Below, one piece after another: positions 41,532-49,657 of a DNA stretch of 64,000 nt (position 1 is the first letter of the stretch; each line of letters opens with the position of its first letter). Origin of the DNA: J051 sp040289295 (GTDB lineage Bacteria; Armatimonadota; Fimbriimonadia; Fimbriimonadales; ATM1); assembly GCA_040289295.1 (NCBI GenBank), contig PSLA01000001.1, positions 80,444 to 144,443 of the forward strand, written 5' to 3'. The translations under genes and the position numbers were made by a program. The notes under the pieces were generated by a model. That model searched no databases. It worked only from the letters and a program-made list of their open reading frames with translations, and was not told the DNA's origin.

Positions 41532-42866
41532 ATGGCAACCGAGGCACGAGAGGCGCAGGAGGCGCCGCCTGCGCCCGATGAGAGTGGAGGGTTGACGCTC
41601 CGCCAGACACTCTCGTTCTACCTCCCGGTCGCCGCTTCCTGGCTCCTCATGGCGTTCGAGGGGCCGATCATTTACTTCTTCGTCAATCGTCTTCCCGAGA
41701 CAACCGACGTTACACGCGCTGCGCTCGGCGTGGTCATCGGTCTGTCCATTTGGATCGAGTCGCCGGTTATCGGCCTGCTCTCCACTTCGACGACGCTCGC
41801 GCGGAACCGACAGCATTATCTCCAGTTGCGTCGCTTCACGGCTCACATCTGCCTTGTCGTAAGCCTCGTCGCCGCGCTCGTCGCGTTGACGCCGCTGTAT
41901 GATCTCATTGTACGTTCGTGGATGAATCAACCGGACGCAGTTGCGGATGGTGGACGCATCGGCATGGTTATAATGATCCCTTGGAGCGCGGCGATAGGCT
42001 GGCGGAGGTACACGCAGGGGATTCTGATTCGACACGGCGCTGCGCGTGCGGTGGGGTGGGGTACAGCGGTTCGCCTCGCCTCAGCCGCGGTGGCTGCGGG
42101 AGTGCTGTATCAATTCTCGAACCTACCGGGCGTGTGGATCGGTGGATTCGCTTGGGTCTCGGCTGTGGTCGCCGAGGCGATCTATGCGCACCTCACCGCG
42201 AGACCGATCATTTACGCACTCTGCCGAACCGAAAGCAACGAGCAATTGGGTTATCGCGAGCTGGCGCGCTTCCACCTACCGCTTTCGATCACCTCAATGA
42301 TCGCGATTCTGGGCAAGCCCGTGATCCAGACTGGGCTCGCGTACGGAAAGAACCCCGCTGCTTTGGTCTCCGCATACGAGATGGGATGGATTCTGATGTT
42401 CCCGATGCGTGCGCTCGGATTCGCGCTGCCGGAAGTCGTCATCCGCCTTCAGGAGGAGCAAGACTCTCACCGGTTCCTGCTACGCTTTTGCGTCGCAGTC
42501 GGAGCGCTCGCGAGCGTCATCCTGTTGCTGGTAGTGTTGACGCCGCTCGGCGAGTGGTATCTCCAAGGCGTGCTCTTTTTACCGGCGGACAACGTGCACC
42601 TGGCGCGCACCTGGGCGATCGCGGCGTCGCTCCTGCCGTTCCTTACCTGCGCGCAGGCGTGGCTTCGCGGGATGCTCACGGCGACGAGGCGCACCTATGC
42701 GCTCGGCGTCTCGATGGGCATATATCTCGCGGTGCTCGTGGCGTTCCTGTTCGCAAGCGCGGCACTTGGCTGGATGAACATCGCAACCCCCGCCATCGCC
42801 GTCACGGTGGCGACGTTGATCGAAACCGCAGTACTACATCGGTTCTGGGCGCTACACAAAAGATGA
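41532..42866 (+). CDS. MATE/flippase-superfamily membrane transporter
   Basis: A 444-residue protein with about 12 hydrophobic segments. The N-terminal cytoplasmic tail is acidic (EAREAQEAPPAPDESGG), followed by TLSFYLPVAASWLLMAFEGP. The segment WRRYTQGILIRHGAAR between helices and the overall layout fit the MOP (MATE, polysaccharide flippase, ANKH-like) superfamily. The substrate is unknown. It lies alone, without polysaccharide genes beside it. Confidence 0.7.
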   Translation: MATEAREAQEAPPAPDESGGLTLRQTLSFYLPVAASWLLMAFEGPIIYFFVNRLPETTDVTRAALGVVIGLSIWIESPVIGLLSTSTTLARNRQHYLQLRRFTAHICLVVSLVAALVALTPLYDLIVRSWMNQPDAVADGGRIGMVIMIPWSAAIGWRRYTQGILIRHGAARAVGWGTAVRLASAAVAAGVLYQFSNLPGVWIGGFAWVSAVVAEAIYAHLTARPIIYALCRTESNEQLGYRELARFHLPLSITSMIAILGKPVIQTGLAYGKNPAALVSAYEMGWILMFPMRALGFALPEVVIRLQEEQDSHRFLLRFCVAVGALASVILLLVVLTPLGEWYLQGVLFLPADNVHLARTWAIAASLLPFLTCAQAWLRGMLTATRRTYALGVSMGIYLAVLVAFLFASAALGWMNIATPAIAVTVATLIETAVLHRFWALHKR

Positions 42867-42881
42867 ACTCGGTGCTCCCTA

Positions 42882-42976
42882 TTTGGTCAATTGGCGAAAT
42901 GCTGCTCGCGGGACGCTCGCGCTCCCTGTTCGGTCGATTGGCAAAACGCTGCTCGCGAGGACGCTTCCGCTCCCCG
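42882..42976. repeat. Tandem duplication of a ~48-bp unit containing repeat family 2 (inverted copies)
   Basis: Two units, about 42882-42928 and 42929-42976, share GGTCAATTGGCGAAA / GGTCGATTGGCAAAA and then GCTGCTCGCG...GACGCT..CGCTCCC. The second half of each is the reverse complement of the repeat at 4170 and 51532. It fills the gap between the transporter gene and the convergent S10 peptidase gene. Confidence 0.75.
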
Positions 42977-42983
42977 AAAACAA

Positions 42984-44447
42984 TTACCCTGGGTTCGAGG
43001 CGTCGCGCAGGAAGCGTGATGCCGCAGACTTAAGCTGCCGCAGGCACTTCTCGTCAATGTACATCATATGCCCCGCTTCGAACTCTTCCGTTGTTATGTT
43101 GCCCCGTAGCGTTGGGTCCAGTCCCATGTGCCCAAGCGTCCACTCCGTGGCGAAGTAGGGCGTTGCAAGGTCGTAGTAGCCGCTCGCGATGAGCACCTTC
43201 ATGTACGGGTTCTTGCTCATGGCGTCGCGCAGGGCGTCGCTGGTGTCAGGGTGCCCCTGACTCGCGCTACCCCAGTCCCACTTCTCCCAGAGTTTCTCAC
43301 CAAATACGTGATACGGCTCGTCGGTTAGGAACTTGAGTTGTCTCCGGATGTAGTCGTTGACCATCGCCGTGTAGGGTGGTCGCGTCGCCGCCATCGCCGG
43401 GTCGTGTTCGGGCCGCGCCTCGACGATGTCCTTGTCAATGCCCTTGAAGCGGCTGTCGAGCCGCCCGACCGTGCGCCGCTCATCGCGCAGCAGCTCCTTG
43501 CAGAACTGGTGGATGTTGATGCGCAGGCTGGAGAGGTTAATGAACTCGGGCCTCAACCCGGTAAACCGCGCGATTTGCTTCACCGCACTCATGCGCTCGG
43601 CGTCGGTGATGAGGTCGCCCTTCTGCAAGATCGCGTAGTACTCCGACGTCGCCCACTCCTCGCACTGTTTCAGAGTGTCGCGCAGCGGGTGCTTGGTGTC
43701 AATGCGCTTGTGATAGTACGCCGTCGCACAATACGACGGGAGGAACAGCACATACGGCAACTCGTTGCCTTGAGTGAAGCGCGCTGTTTGAAAGTTCAGG
43801 ATTGCGCTCACCAGCACAATGCCGTTGAAGGTGATACCCTTTTCGATGAGGTGTCCAGCCAGGCCCGCGGCCCGCGTCGTGCCGTAGCTCTCGCCGACTA
43901 GGAACAGCGGCGACGCCCATCGGTCGTAGCGCGACAAGTACAGGCGGATGAACTCGCCCACCGACTCAATGTCGCCCTTCAGGCCCCAGAACTTCCCGTC
44001 GAGTTCCTCGGTCGCTGCTCGGCTGAAGCCGGTCCCAACCGGGTCAATGAACACAACGTCGGTCTCAGTAATCCACGTGTGAGCGTTGTCAACCAATTGA
44101 TACGGAGGTGGAGGCAGTTCCCCTCCGGGCAGCATCTTCGCGCGCTTTGGGCCGACGGCCCCCAGGTGGAGCCAAACGGAAGACGAACCAGGCCCGCCGT
44201 TGAAAGAGAACATCAGCGGCCGAGGCTTCCTCCCGGACGCCTTGACCGTGTAGGCGATGAAGAACACGTTCGCCTCGTGCTCGCCGAAGTCGTTTTTCAA
44301 GGGGAGAAAGCCCGTCGTTACGTCGTACTTGAGCGGCTTGCCCTGGATAGTGATCTGGTGCTGGGTGGTAACGGGCGCCTCAGTTGAAAGCGGCCGCCGC
44401 TTCTCGTCCGGCTTCTTCTCGTCAGACTTGATCGGTTCTTCCGGCAT
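42984..44447 (-). CDS. Serine carboxypeptidase (peptidase S10 family)
   Basis: A 487-residue alpha/beta-hydrolase-fold carboxypeptidase. It has FSFNGGPGSSSVW (oxyanion region), catalytic Ser in LVGESYGTTRAAG, Asp in ASGYYDLATP and His in EAGHMMY, so the full triad is present. S10 enzymes remove C-terminal residues at acid pH. The N-terminus is charged (EEPIKSDEKKPDEKRR) with no signal peptide, which is unusual for S10 enzymes that are mostly exported. A start further upstream is not evident. Confidence 0.92.
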   Translation of the reverse strand: MPEEPIKSDEKKPDEKRRPLSTEAPVTTQHQITIQGKPLKYDVTTGFLPLKNDFGEHEANVFFIAYTVKASGRKPRPLMFSFNGGPGSSSVWLHLGAVGPKRAKMLPGGELPPPPYQLVDNAHTWITETDVVFIDPVGTGFSRAATEELDGKFWGLKGDIESVGEFIRLYLSRYDRWASPLFLVGESYGTTRAAGLAGHLIEKGITFNGIVLVSAILNFQTARFTQGNELPYVLFLPSYCATAYYHKRIDTKHPLRDTLKQCEEWATSEYYAILQKGDLITDAERMSAVKQIARFTGLRPEFINLSSLRINIHQFCKELLRDERRTVGRLDSRFKGIDKDIVEARPEHDPAMAATRPPYTAMVNDYIRRQLKFLTDEPYHVFGEKLWEKWDWGSASQGHPDTSDALRDAMSKNPYMKVLIASGYYDLATPYFATEWTLGHMGLDPTLRGNITTEEFEAGHMMYIDEKCLRQLKSAASRFLRDASNPG

Positions 44448-44704
44448 GGCGGGAATTATGGCGCGGGTACCTCGGTCGCAGGCGTTGGCGATCTGCAGAC
44501 ACTGACGGTAGACTACATCTTATGATCAAGATCCTTGACGAAATGCTCGAAGCGGGGAAGGGCGGTGGGCAGCCTTACAGCGCTGCTCACCCGGGCGAAT
44601 TTGCGGAAAGCCCAGGAGTCCGGGAGCGGTGGTAGCGAAAGCGGAGCGAGCGGTACCGGTAACTAGGGCGGCGCGGCAGCGGCGAATGACAGGTTCCACA
44701 GCCC

Positions 44705-45949
44705 CTACCGCCAGGCGTACACCCACCAGTTAGCCGGCGCAACGCGGTCGGTCGGCTCCGCCAGTGTCAGCAAAAAGCCGATCGGCGCGGCAGCGAGGTC
44801 GTCCGCCCGCGCGTTGTATTGCGTGCCGCCCCATCGAGTGCCGAGTGCCACCACGTCGAACGCAACGAACCGCCTCGTTGTGCGGTCGAACTCGGCGAAG
44901 CCCAGGAACTTCAGGTCCACACCGCGCTTCCGCAGTTCCGGGCTGTTCATGTCCTGAAAGCCTTTGATCGCCCAGGTGCCTTCTTCTTCGACGAGCGCCT
45001 CGCCCGTTATGCGAAGGCGAACCCGCTCCTCGGTAACCGAAAGCGCCTCCGTCCGCAGGAGCGCCCGCTGGACGGCGTTCTCGCCATAGGGCGGCGACTG
45101 CCCTCGAACGGTGTCAATCAAGTGCGCGCGCGCGAAGCGCCGCGCCACCTGCGCCGCCATCTCTCCCCTTGCGCCAACACTCAGGTCGCTCGGTACCAAG
45201 GTGAGCATCTCGTCGCGGCGAAACCACGCGAAGTCCTGGTTCCAGGCTTCGGCGCGCCAGTCGCTCGGTCTGCATGGTCGCTCGCCGTCTGCGTCGCGCG
45301 GGAGGTCGCGCACAACGACTCGCAGCACGAGGCCGCCCTCGGGATAGAGCCGTTCGGGGCGCTGCAGTTGGTCAGCCCATGCCCGCGGGTCGTCCTGGCG
45401 GACGCGCTGCTCCTTGCTCATTGAGTTCCACTTCTCAAGCGCCCGTCGCAACATGTCCGCCATGCGCTTGGGGTCGTTCGTGTTCGCGGACGCGAGCAAG
45501 ACGCCGTTCGGTGCAGCGGCGTAGGTTCCCTGGCGCGTGCTAGTCGGCTGTATGCGACCGGCGTAGTGCCCTTGCTCGGCGATCTGTTGAAAGAGGCGGC
45601 ACTCGGGGTCGGTGCCCCGCTGCAGCCGGCTCACCTCGTCGGCGGCGGGCACGAACTGTGAGGCGAGGTCAACGACGGTTGGATCAGACCAGACGGCCCG
45701 TCTGGCGATAATGCCGTTGTTTCACGTACACCCTAGCGGATGCCCGTTCATCGCCCAAAGCAGGATCGGCTTGTCTTTCTCCTGCGCTTCAACGACGGCG
45801 GAATAAAAATCGGCACGCCACGCGATTCCCTGGAATGCACACTCGGCGGGCTTCGGCGCGAGGTATCGCTTCCACTCCTGGAAGTTCTCCTCGTTCAGGT
45901 CAACGGTTGTGCCGAGCGCAACGCCAGCGAACAAAACGAAGCTCGTCAT
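44705..45949 (-). CDS. Candidate selenoprotein: secreted thioredoxin-like protein with in-frame UGA (Sec) at codon 76
   Basis: The frame is open on both sides of one TGA (45722-45724). Upstream is a leader (MTSFVLFAGVALGT) and a thioredoxin-like first strand (KDKPILLWAMNGHP). The TGA falls in GCT-U-NNG, so Cys and Sec form a CxU redox pair. Downstream the frame stays open for 338 codons, starting GIIARRAVWSDPTVVDLASQ and FVPAADEV, which continue the same thioredoxin-like fold. A perfect 6-bp hairpin with a GGGCC loop starts 16 nt after the TGA, and tRNA-Sec is encoded at 49555-49649. Read through, the protein is 414 residues. ATG at 45970 is an alternative start. The C-terminal ~300 residues are unrecognised. 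A plain reading would give an 82-residue stub and a headless frame. Confidence 0.82.
45689..45705 (-). promoter_or_regulatory. Candidate bacterial SECIS hairpin
   Basis: On the - strand CCAGAC-GGGCC-GTCTGG, a perfect 6-bp stem with a 5-nt loop that begins with G. The stem starts 16 nt and the loop 22 nt after the UGA at 45724-45722. This fits the known bacterial SECIS layout: short apical loop, a G among its first two bases, and a loop 16-37 nt from UGA. Confidence 0.75.
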
Positions 45950-46050
45950 ACGAGGATTATGGCTCTTCACGCGAACCCGTGTGGCGCGGCAATCACCGTC
46001 GTGACGGGAAGGGGTCGCTCAGCCGCGCCACCCGGTACTCGCCTACTGCA

Positions 46051-46210
46051 TCATGCCCCCTTGGTCCAGAGCCAACCGAACGTGCCGGCGGTCATCCCGG
46101 TGTACACGATGGAATCGAAGAGGTACGTCCAGAAGCTGCGCGACGACCCGCCGAACCAAATCATATGGGGAATCCAACCGAGGCCATACCCCATAAACGC
46201 CGCGTACCGC
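46051..46210 (-). pseudogene. 3' remnant of a small membrane protein gene
   Basis: The - strand encodes MGYGLGWIPHMIWFGGSSRS and FWTYLFDSIVYTGMTAGTFG, an aromatic-rich two-helix membrane segment ending GWLWTKGA. Upstream of about 46210 the frame loses this character exactly where a remnant of another gene begins on the other strand. I take it as the C-terminal part of a truncated gene. A ~47-residue intact micro-protein starting at the internal ATG cannot be excluded. Confidence 0.45.
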
Positions 46211-46212
46211 AG

Positions 46213-46472
46213 ATTTGGAACTGGCTGATGGAACCGGAGAGCGACGCATGGTACAACGCCGGCGGTGTGGTGATTCGAGGCGGCGCACCCGGGCGGGGCG
46301 ATTCGTCGGTTCCGAGCTAGACCTACGGGCGATTCTCCGCGCAAGCGACACGCAAACGTTTTCAATCGGCTACAGCCGCTTCTTCGCCGGATCGTTCGTG
46401 AAAGACACGGGGCCGGCTAGGGACGCGGACTTCCTCTATGTCATGAGCCAGTGGCGCTTTTCAGGAAAGTAG
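46213..46472 (+). pseudogene. Frameshifted 3' remnant of an alginate-export-type outer-membrane porin gene
   Basis: One frame gives WNWLMEPESDAWYNAGGVVI and then meets a stop. A second frame, from about 46285, continues with FVGSELDLRAILRASD, SIGYSRFFAGSFVKDTG and DADFLYVMSQWRF. This resembles the last strands of alginate_exp (PF13372)-type beta-barrels, which end GYSHFxxGDF...TG...DADFxY...F. Only the last ~80 residues remain and a frameshift separates the parts. Confidence 0.55.
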
Positions 46473-46614
46473 GCACGGGCGGGACGAGCGCAAGGGCGAC
46501 CCCTTACCAGGTACCAGACCGACGTCCTAACAGCGGGCAGGCTGTCCGAATGGTGCTCCGCCCTAAAGCCAAGTCGGCGTGGGCTTCCTACGAGAAGAGC
46601 ATAGTCGAATAGCC

Positions 46615-46842
46615 CTACGTTGTCGCGCGGGCTTGCGTCTTCTGGGGGAGAGTCGCTTTCGGAATCCAGCCACGGTCATAGACCGCCTGCGCGACGCGCT
46701 GAATCGAAAGGGTGTACGCCGCGGCGCGAGTATGGATGCGCCGCTCCTCGCGCACATCGTAAACAGCACGGAACGTCTTGGTCATCCTTTCGTCGAGTCG
46801 GCGATGCACCTCTTGGAGGGGCCACTGGTCAGGCAATGGCAA
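46615..46842 (-). pseudogene. 3' remnant of a Glu/Leu/Phe/Val dehydrogenase gene
   Basis: The - strand encodes PLQEVHRRLDERMTKTFRAV followed by ERRIHTRAAAYTLSIQRVAQ and DRGWIP. This is the C-terminal helix pattern of glutamate dehydrogenases (kL...Mt.af..vy, mR.AAy..ai.rva.a...RG). The remaining ~350 residues of the enzyme are absent, since the cmk gene lies directly upstream. It is a truncated remnant. Confidence 0.65.
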
Positions 46843-46906
46843 ACGGGTTCTCCATGCGGATCGTCTACACTCTGGGGCGCCGGGTGAGAGCTTTCATTCG
46901 AGGAGA

Positions 46907-47575
46907 TCAGCTGGCAGTACCTGAGCGCCACGCCTCGATGATGCGCCCAGCCACCTCCTCTGCGGAGAGCTCGTCAGTATCGACCACGAGCGCGCCCTCG
47001 GCGACGCGCAGCGGGCTGTGGTCTCGCGTCGTGTCGCGCATGTCGCGCTCGCGAATCTGTTCAAGCACCGCCTCGAGTGCGACGTCCTCGCCGGCGGCTT
47101 GAAGGTCCTTCAGCCTTCTCCTGGCACGCTCCTCGATCGAAGCGGTCAAGAACACTTTCAGCCGCGCGTCGGGGCAAACGACGGTCGTGGTGTCTCTGCC
47201 TTCCAGGACGACGCTGCCGGCCTCGCAGAGCGCACGCTGACGACGAACCATCTCCTTTCGCACGCGCGGGTGCACACTGATCGTGCTCGCCGCGTTGGAG
47301 ACCTCCACAGTGCGAATCGCGTCCGTGACGTCCTCGCCGTTCAGCAGCACGCGTTGGGGGTTGCCGGGGATGAAGCGGACGTCCATCCCCTGGGCGATCT
47401 CGCCGCAAGCATCCTCGTCTTCGAGTCCGACTCCGTCCCGGAGCGCGACGAGAGCCGCCGAACGATACATCGCTCCGGTGTCGAGGTATTGAAACCCCAA
47501 CTCGGCGGCGACCACCTTCGCCACCGTGCTCTTCCCGGCCCCGGCGGGGCCGTCTATCGCGATGGCGTCAAGCAA
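46907..47575 (-). CDS. cmk: Cytidylate kinase
   Basis: About 222 residues. It phosphorylates CMP/dCMP. It has the P-loop AIDGPAGAGKSTVAK at residue 4, DTGAMYRSAALVALR and LEGRDTTTVVCPDARLKVFL. The start is probably TTG at 47575, overlapping the aroA stop. TTG at 47584 is the alternative. A longer reading from 47638 lies inside aroA and lacks homology. Coupling of aroA and cmk occurs in many bacteria. Confidence 0.94.
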   Translation of the reverse strand: MLDAIAIDGPAGAGKSTVAKVVAAELGFQYLDTGAMYRSAALVALRDGVGLEDEDACGEIAQGMDVRFIPGNPQRVLLNGEDVTDAIRTVEVSNAASTISVHPRVRKEMVRRQRALCEAGSVVLEGRDTTTVVCPDARLKVFLTASIEERARRRLKDLQAAGEDVALEAVLEQIRERDMRDTTRDHSPLRVAEGALVVDTDELSAEEVAGRIIEAWRSGTAS

Positions 47576-48848
47576 CGCTTGCAAGCCGCCTGAGTTCGGA
47601 TTCGAAGTCCGGGAAACTGGTGGCGATGCTCTCTGCACCCAGGATCTCGGTTTCTCCCTCGGCGATCAGCCCTGCCACGGCGAAGGCCATCGCCACGCGG
47701 TGGTCGTGGTGCGCTTGGATGACCGCGCCCCGGAGGGAAGCCGGGCCGCTGATGCTCATTCCATCGTCGAAGACGTCAACGCGTGCGCCCATTTGGCGGA
47801 GCCCCTCCGCCATCGCGGCGATGCGATCGCTCTCCTTGACGCGCAGCTCCTTCGCGTCTCGGATCGTGCTGACCCCGTCGCACTGGGTGGCGAGAACCGC
47901 GAGCACGGGAACCTCATCCACCAACCTCGGGACGAGCGCGCCCGAGATGTGGAACGGCTCGAGCGGTACCACCGACTTTTCCACCGCGAGGTCGGCGACA
48001 GGCTCGCCCTGTGTCCATCGTTCGTTGGTCACGGTAACCGAGACGCCCGCCATTTTTAGCACATCGAGGATACCCGTCCGCGTGGGGTTCACCCCAACCT
48101 CCAAGAGGGTTACCGGACCGCCTACCAGGGCGGCAGCGACCATGAAGAACGCAGCGGACGAGATATCGCCGGGCACTTCCATCTCGACTCGATCCGGTCG
48201 ACCCGGGTGGATGGTAACGCTGGGACCGGAAGTTTCAAGCTGAACCTTAGCGGCGCGGAGCATCCGCTCAGTGTGGTCGCGGCTGTGAGACGGCTCGATG
48301 ACGGTCGTGCGGCCTTCCGCCGATAGGCCGGCGAGCAAGATCGCCGACTTCACCTGTGCGCTCGCAATGGGCGACTCATACCGAATGCCTCGCAGCGAAG
48401 CCGGTCTAACTCGAACCGGTGGGTACTCGCCTGCGACATCTGCCCCCATAAGCCGCAGTGGCTCTACCACCCTCCGCATCGGTCGTTTGCTCAGCGACTC
48501 GTCGCCGTGCAGTTCGGCGGTTACTCCGAGGCCTGCAAGCAGCCCGGTGAGCAGGCGCATCGTCGTGCCAGAGTTGCCACACCAAAGCCTTTGCGACGGC
48601 GAGCGAAGGGCGGTGGGAATTATTTCTACGCAGCCGTCGCGCTCGTTGACCTGGGCGCCCATCGCTCGGAGGCATGCGAGCGTATCGTCGCAGTCCTGTG
48701 CTTGCAGCGGCCTTGAGACGACACCGCCGCGTTCGGCTATTGCGCCCAGCAGGTACGCGCGATGCGTCATGCTTTTGTCGCTGGGCGGCCGAAGTTCACC
48801 CCAAAAATGGGTTGCCCGCCGCACGCGGAGGCTCTTAGATTCGGTCAT
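47568..48848 (-). CDS. aroA: 3-phosphoshikimate 1-carboxyvinyltransferase (EPSP synthase)
   Basis: A 426-residue enzyme of the shikimate pathway that joins PEP and shikimate 3-phosphate. It has PPSDKSMTHRAYLLGAIAE at the N-terminus, GNSGTTMRLLTGLLAG in the middle and RDAKELRVKESDRIAAMA near the C-terminus. ATG at 48848 precedes the family N-terminus. The longer upstream open frame passes through repeat debris. Confidence 0.96.
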   Translation of the reverse strand: MTESKSLRVRRATHFWGELRPPSDKSMTHRAYLLGAIAERGGVVSRPLQAQDCDDTLACLRAMGAQVNERDGCVEIIPTALRSPSQRLWCGNSGTTMRLLTGLLAGLGVTAELHGDESLSKRPMRRVVEPLRLMGADVAGEYPPVRVRPASLRGIRYESPIASAQVKSAILLAGLSAEGRTTVIEPSHSRDHTERMLRAAKVQLETSGPSVTIHPGRPDRVEMEVPGDISSAAFFMVAAALVGGPVTLLEVGVNPTRTGILDVLKMAGVSVTVTNERWTQGEPVADLAVEKSVVPLEPFHISGALVPRLVDEVPVLAVLATQCDGVSTIRDAKELRVKESDRIAAMAEGLRQMGARVDVFDDGMSISGPASLRGAVIQAHHDHRVAMAFAVAGLIAEGETEILGAESIATSFPDFESELRRLASVA

Positions 48849-48937
48849 TCGGTTCCGGCGCTTCTGTCCCTCACAAGTAAGAGACGCGCGCGGGCGTCGG
48901 TCAGTCGCGCGACTGCGACGCAAGAACACTGGGAGCA

Positions 48938-48985
48938 TCCCTCGACCCAACCCTCTCACACAGGGAGAAAGAGTGACGCGAAGGC
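48938..48985 (-). repeat. Degenerate copy of palindromic repeat family 1
   Basis: The reverse complement reads CTTTCTCCCTGTGTGAGAGG then GTTGGGTCGAGGGATG, matching the family 1 element with several changes. It lies in the 232-bp gap upstream of aroA. The rest of that gap (to 49080) holds GC-rich stretches resembling repeat family 2 and no gene. Confidence 0.6.
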
Positions 48986-49080
48986 AGCGTGAGCGTCCTC
49001 GCGAACACGAAGCCGCGGAGCTGCCGAGGCCACGCGATGGGCTCGCGCCTCCCTCCAAACTTCTCGCCCTCCCTTCAAAC

Positions 49081-49425
49081 TTAGTGAGCGGTCCTCGACT
49101 TCGACCTCGCGTACTCGGCGCTACGCTTCAACCAGTTGAGGAACTCCTGCTCGTCGTCCAGGACTTTCTGCGGCATGACGACGTACTCGGGCATGGGGTC
49201 CTTATCGGGTGCAGGTCGAAAAATGCAAGCGCCTTCCATCGAGAGGACGGCTTGGCGGTCTTCGGGTGAGAGTTTGAAACTGACGACGTCATCCAGGAGG
49301 ATGGCAAACATCTTCTCGCCCGTATACACGCCCATTCCACCGAAGATTTTCCGCGCTCGGACATCGAAGCACTCCGAGGCTTTCATGACCTGTTCGTATC
49401 GTGTCGGTCGGTAAGCCATAGACAC
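49081..49425 (-). CDS. TfoX N-terminal-domain protein
   Basis: A 114-residue single-domain protein. It has VRARKIFGGMGVYTGEKMFA, which is the typical RxMFGGxGxY segment of the TfoX_N family, followed by DDVVSFKL and MPQKVLDDEQEFLNWL. TfoX proteins are linked to competence in Proteobacteria, but stand-alone TfoX_N proteins have no proven role. 55 bases of its 5' part (49362-49416) recur exactly at the end of the window. Confidence 0.85.
   Translation of the reverse strand: MSMAYRPTRYEQVMKASECFDVRARKIFGGMGVYTGEKMFAILLDDVVSFKLSPEDRQAVLSMEGACIFRPAPDKDPMPEYVVMPQKVLDDEQEFLNWLKRSAEYARSKSRTAH
49362..49416. repeat. Exact 55-bp repeat, copy inside tfoX
   Basis: Identical base for base to 63946-64000, where the window ends. 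The last base before the match differs (a versus t). Confidence 0.97.
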
Positions 49426-49554
49426 TCCATCGGCATCGGCGCGGGCGATTCCTTTCCTGCGCTGCTCCCCTTGGCAGCGCCGAGGCTCCTCCTAACTTGC
49501 CTCGCTTGCGCCTATCGCCGCGTAGCATTCTACCCGAGGCGCCGGGCTGCAGTG

Positions 49555-49649
49555 TGGCGGGAGCGTGTGGGAATCGAACCCACCTGACCCGGCAAGCGAG
49601 TCACACCGGTTTTGAAGACCGGAGGGCACACCAGCACCCATCCGCCCCC
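49555..49649 (-). tRNA. selC: tRNA-Sec (selenocysteine, anticodon TCA)
   Basis: A 95-nt gene on the - strand. The anticodon stem-loop CCGGT-CTTCAAA-ACCGG gives UCA. The D-arm has a 6-bp stem (GGGTGC/GTGCCC) with a 4-nt loop, the hallmark of tRNA-Sec. The long variable arm TGACTCG-CTTGC-CGGGTCA has 7 bp. The T-arm is GTGGG-TTCGATT-CCCAC. The acceptor GGGGGCGG pairs with ACGCTCCC except for a terminal G-A. Discriminator G is followed by encoded CCA. It shows that this organism inserts selenocysteine at UGA. It lies between the tfoX-like gene and gpm. Confidence 0.96.
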
Positions 49650-49657
49650 GCATGGGA

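Noticed and set aside
44522..44635. Possible 37-residue gene starting MIKILDEMLEAGKGG
   Set aside because: No ribosome-binding site, no recognisable family, and it lies between an S10 gene and an unrelated gene; it may be a remnant but cannot be supported.
45722..45970. Stand-alone 82-residue exported protein ending at TGA
   Set aside because: The frame continues without break for 338 codons with matching fold pattern, and tRNA-Sec and a hairpin at the right distance are present, so a Sec read-through is more likely.
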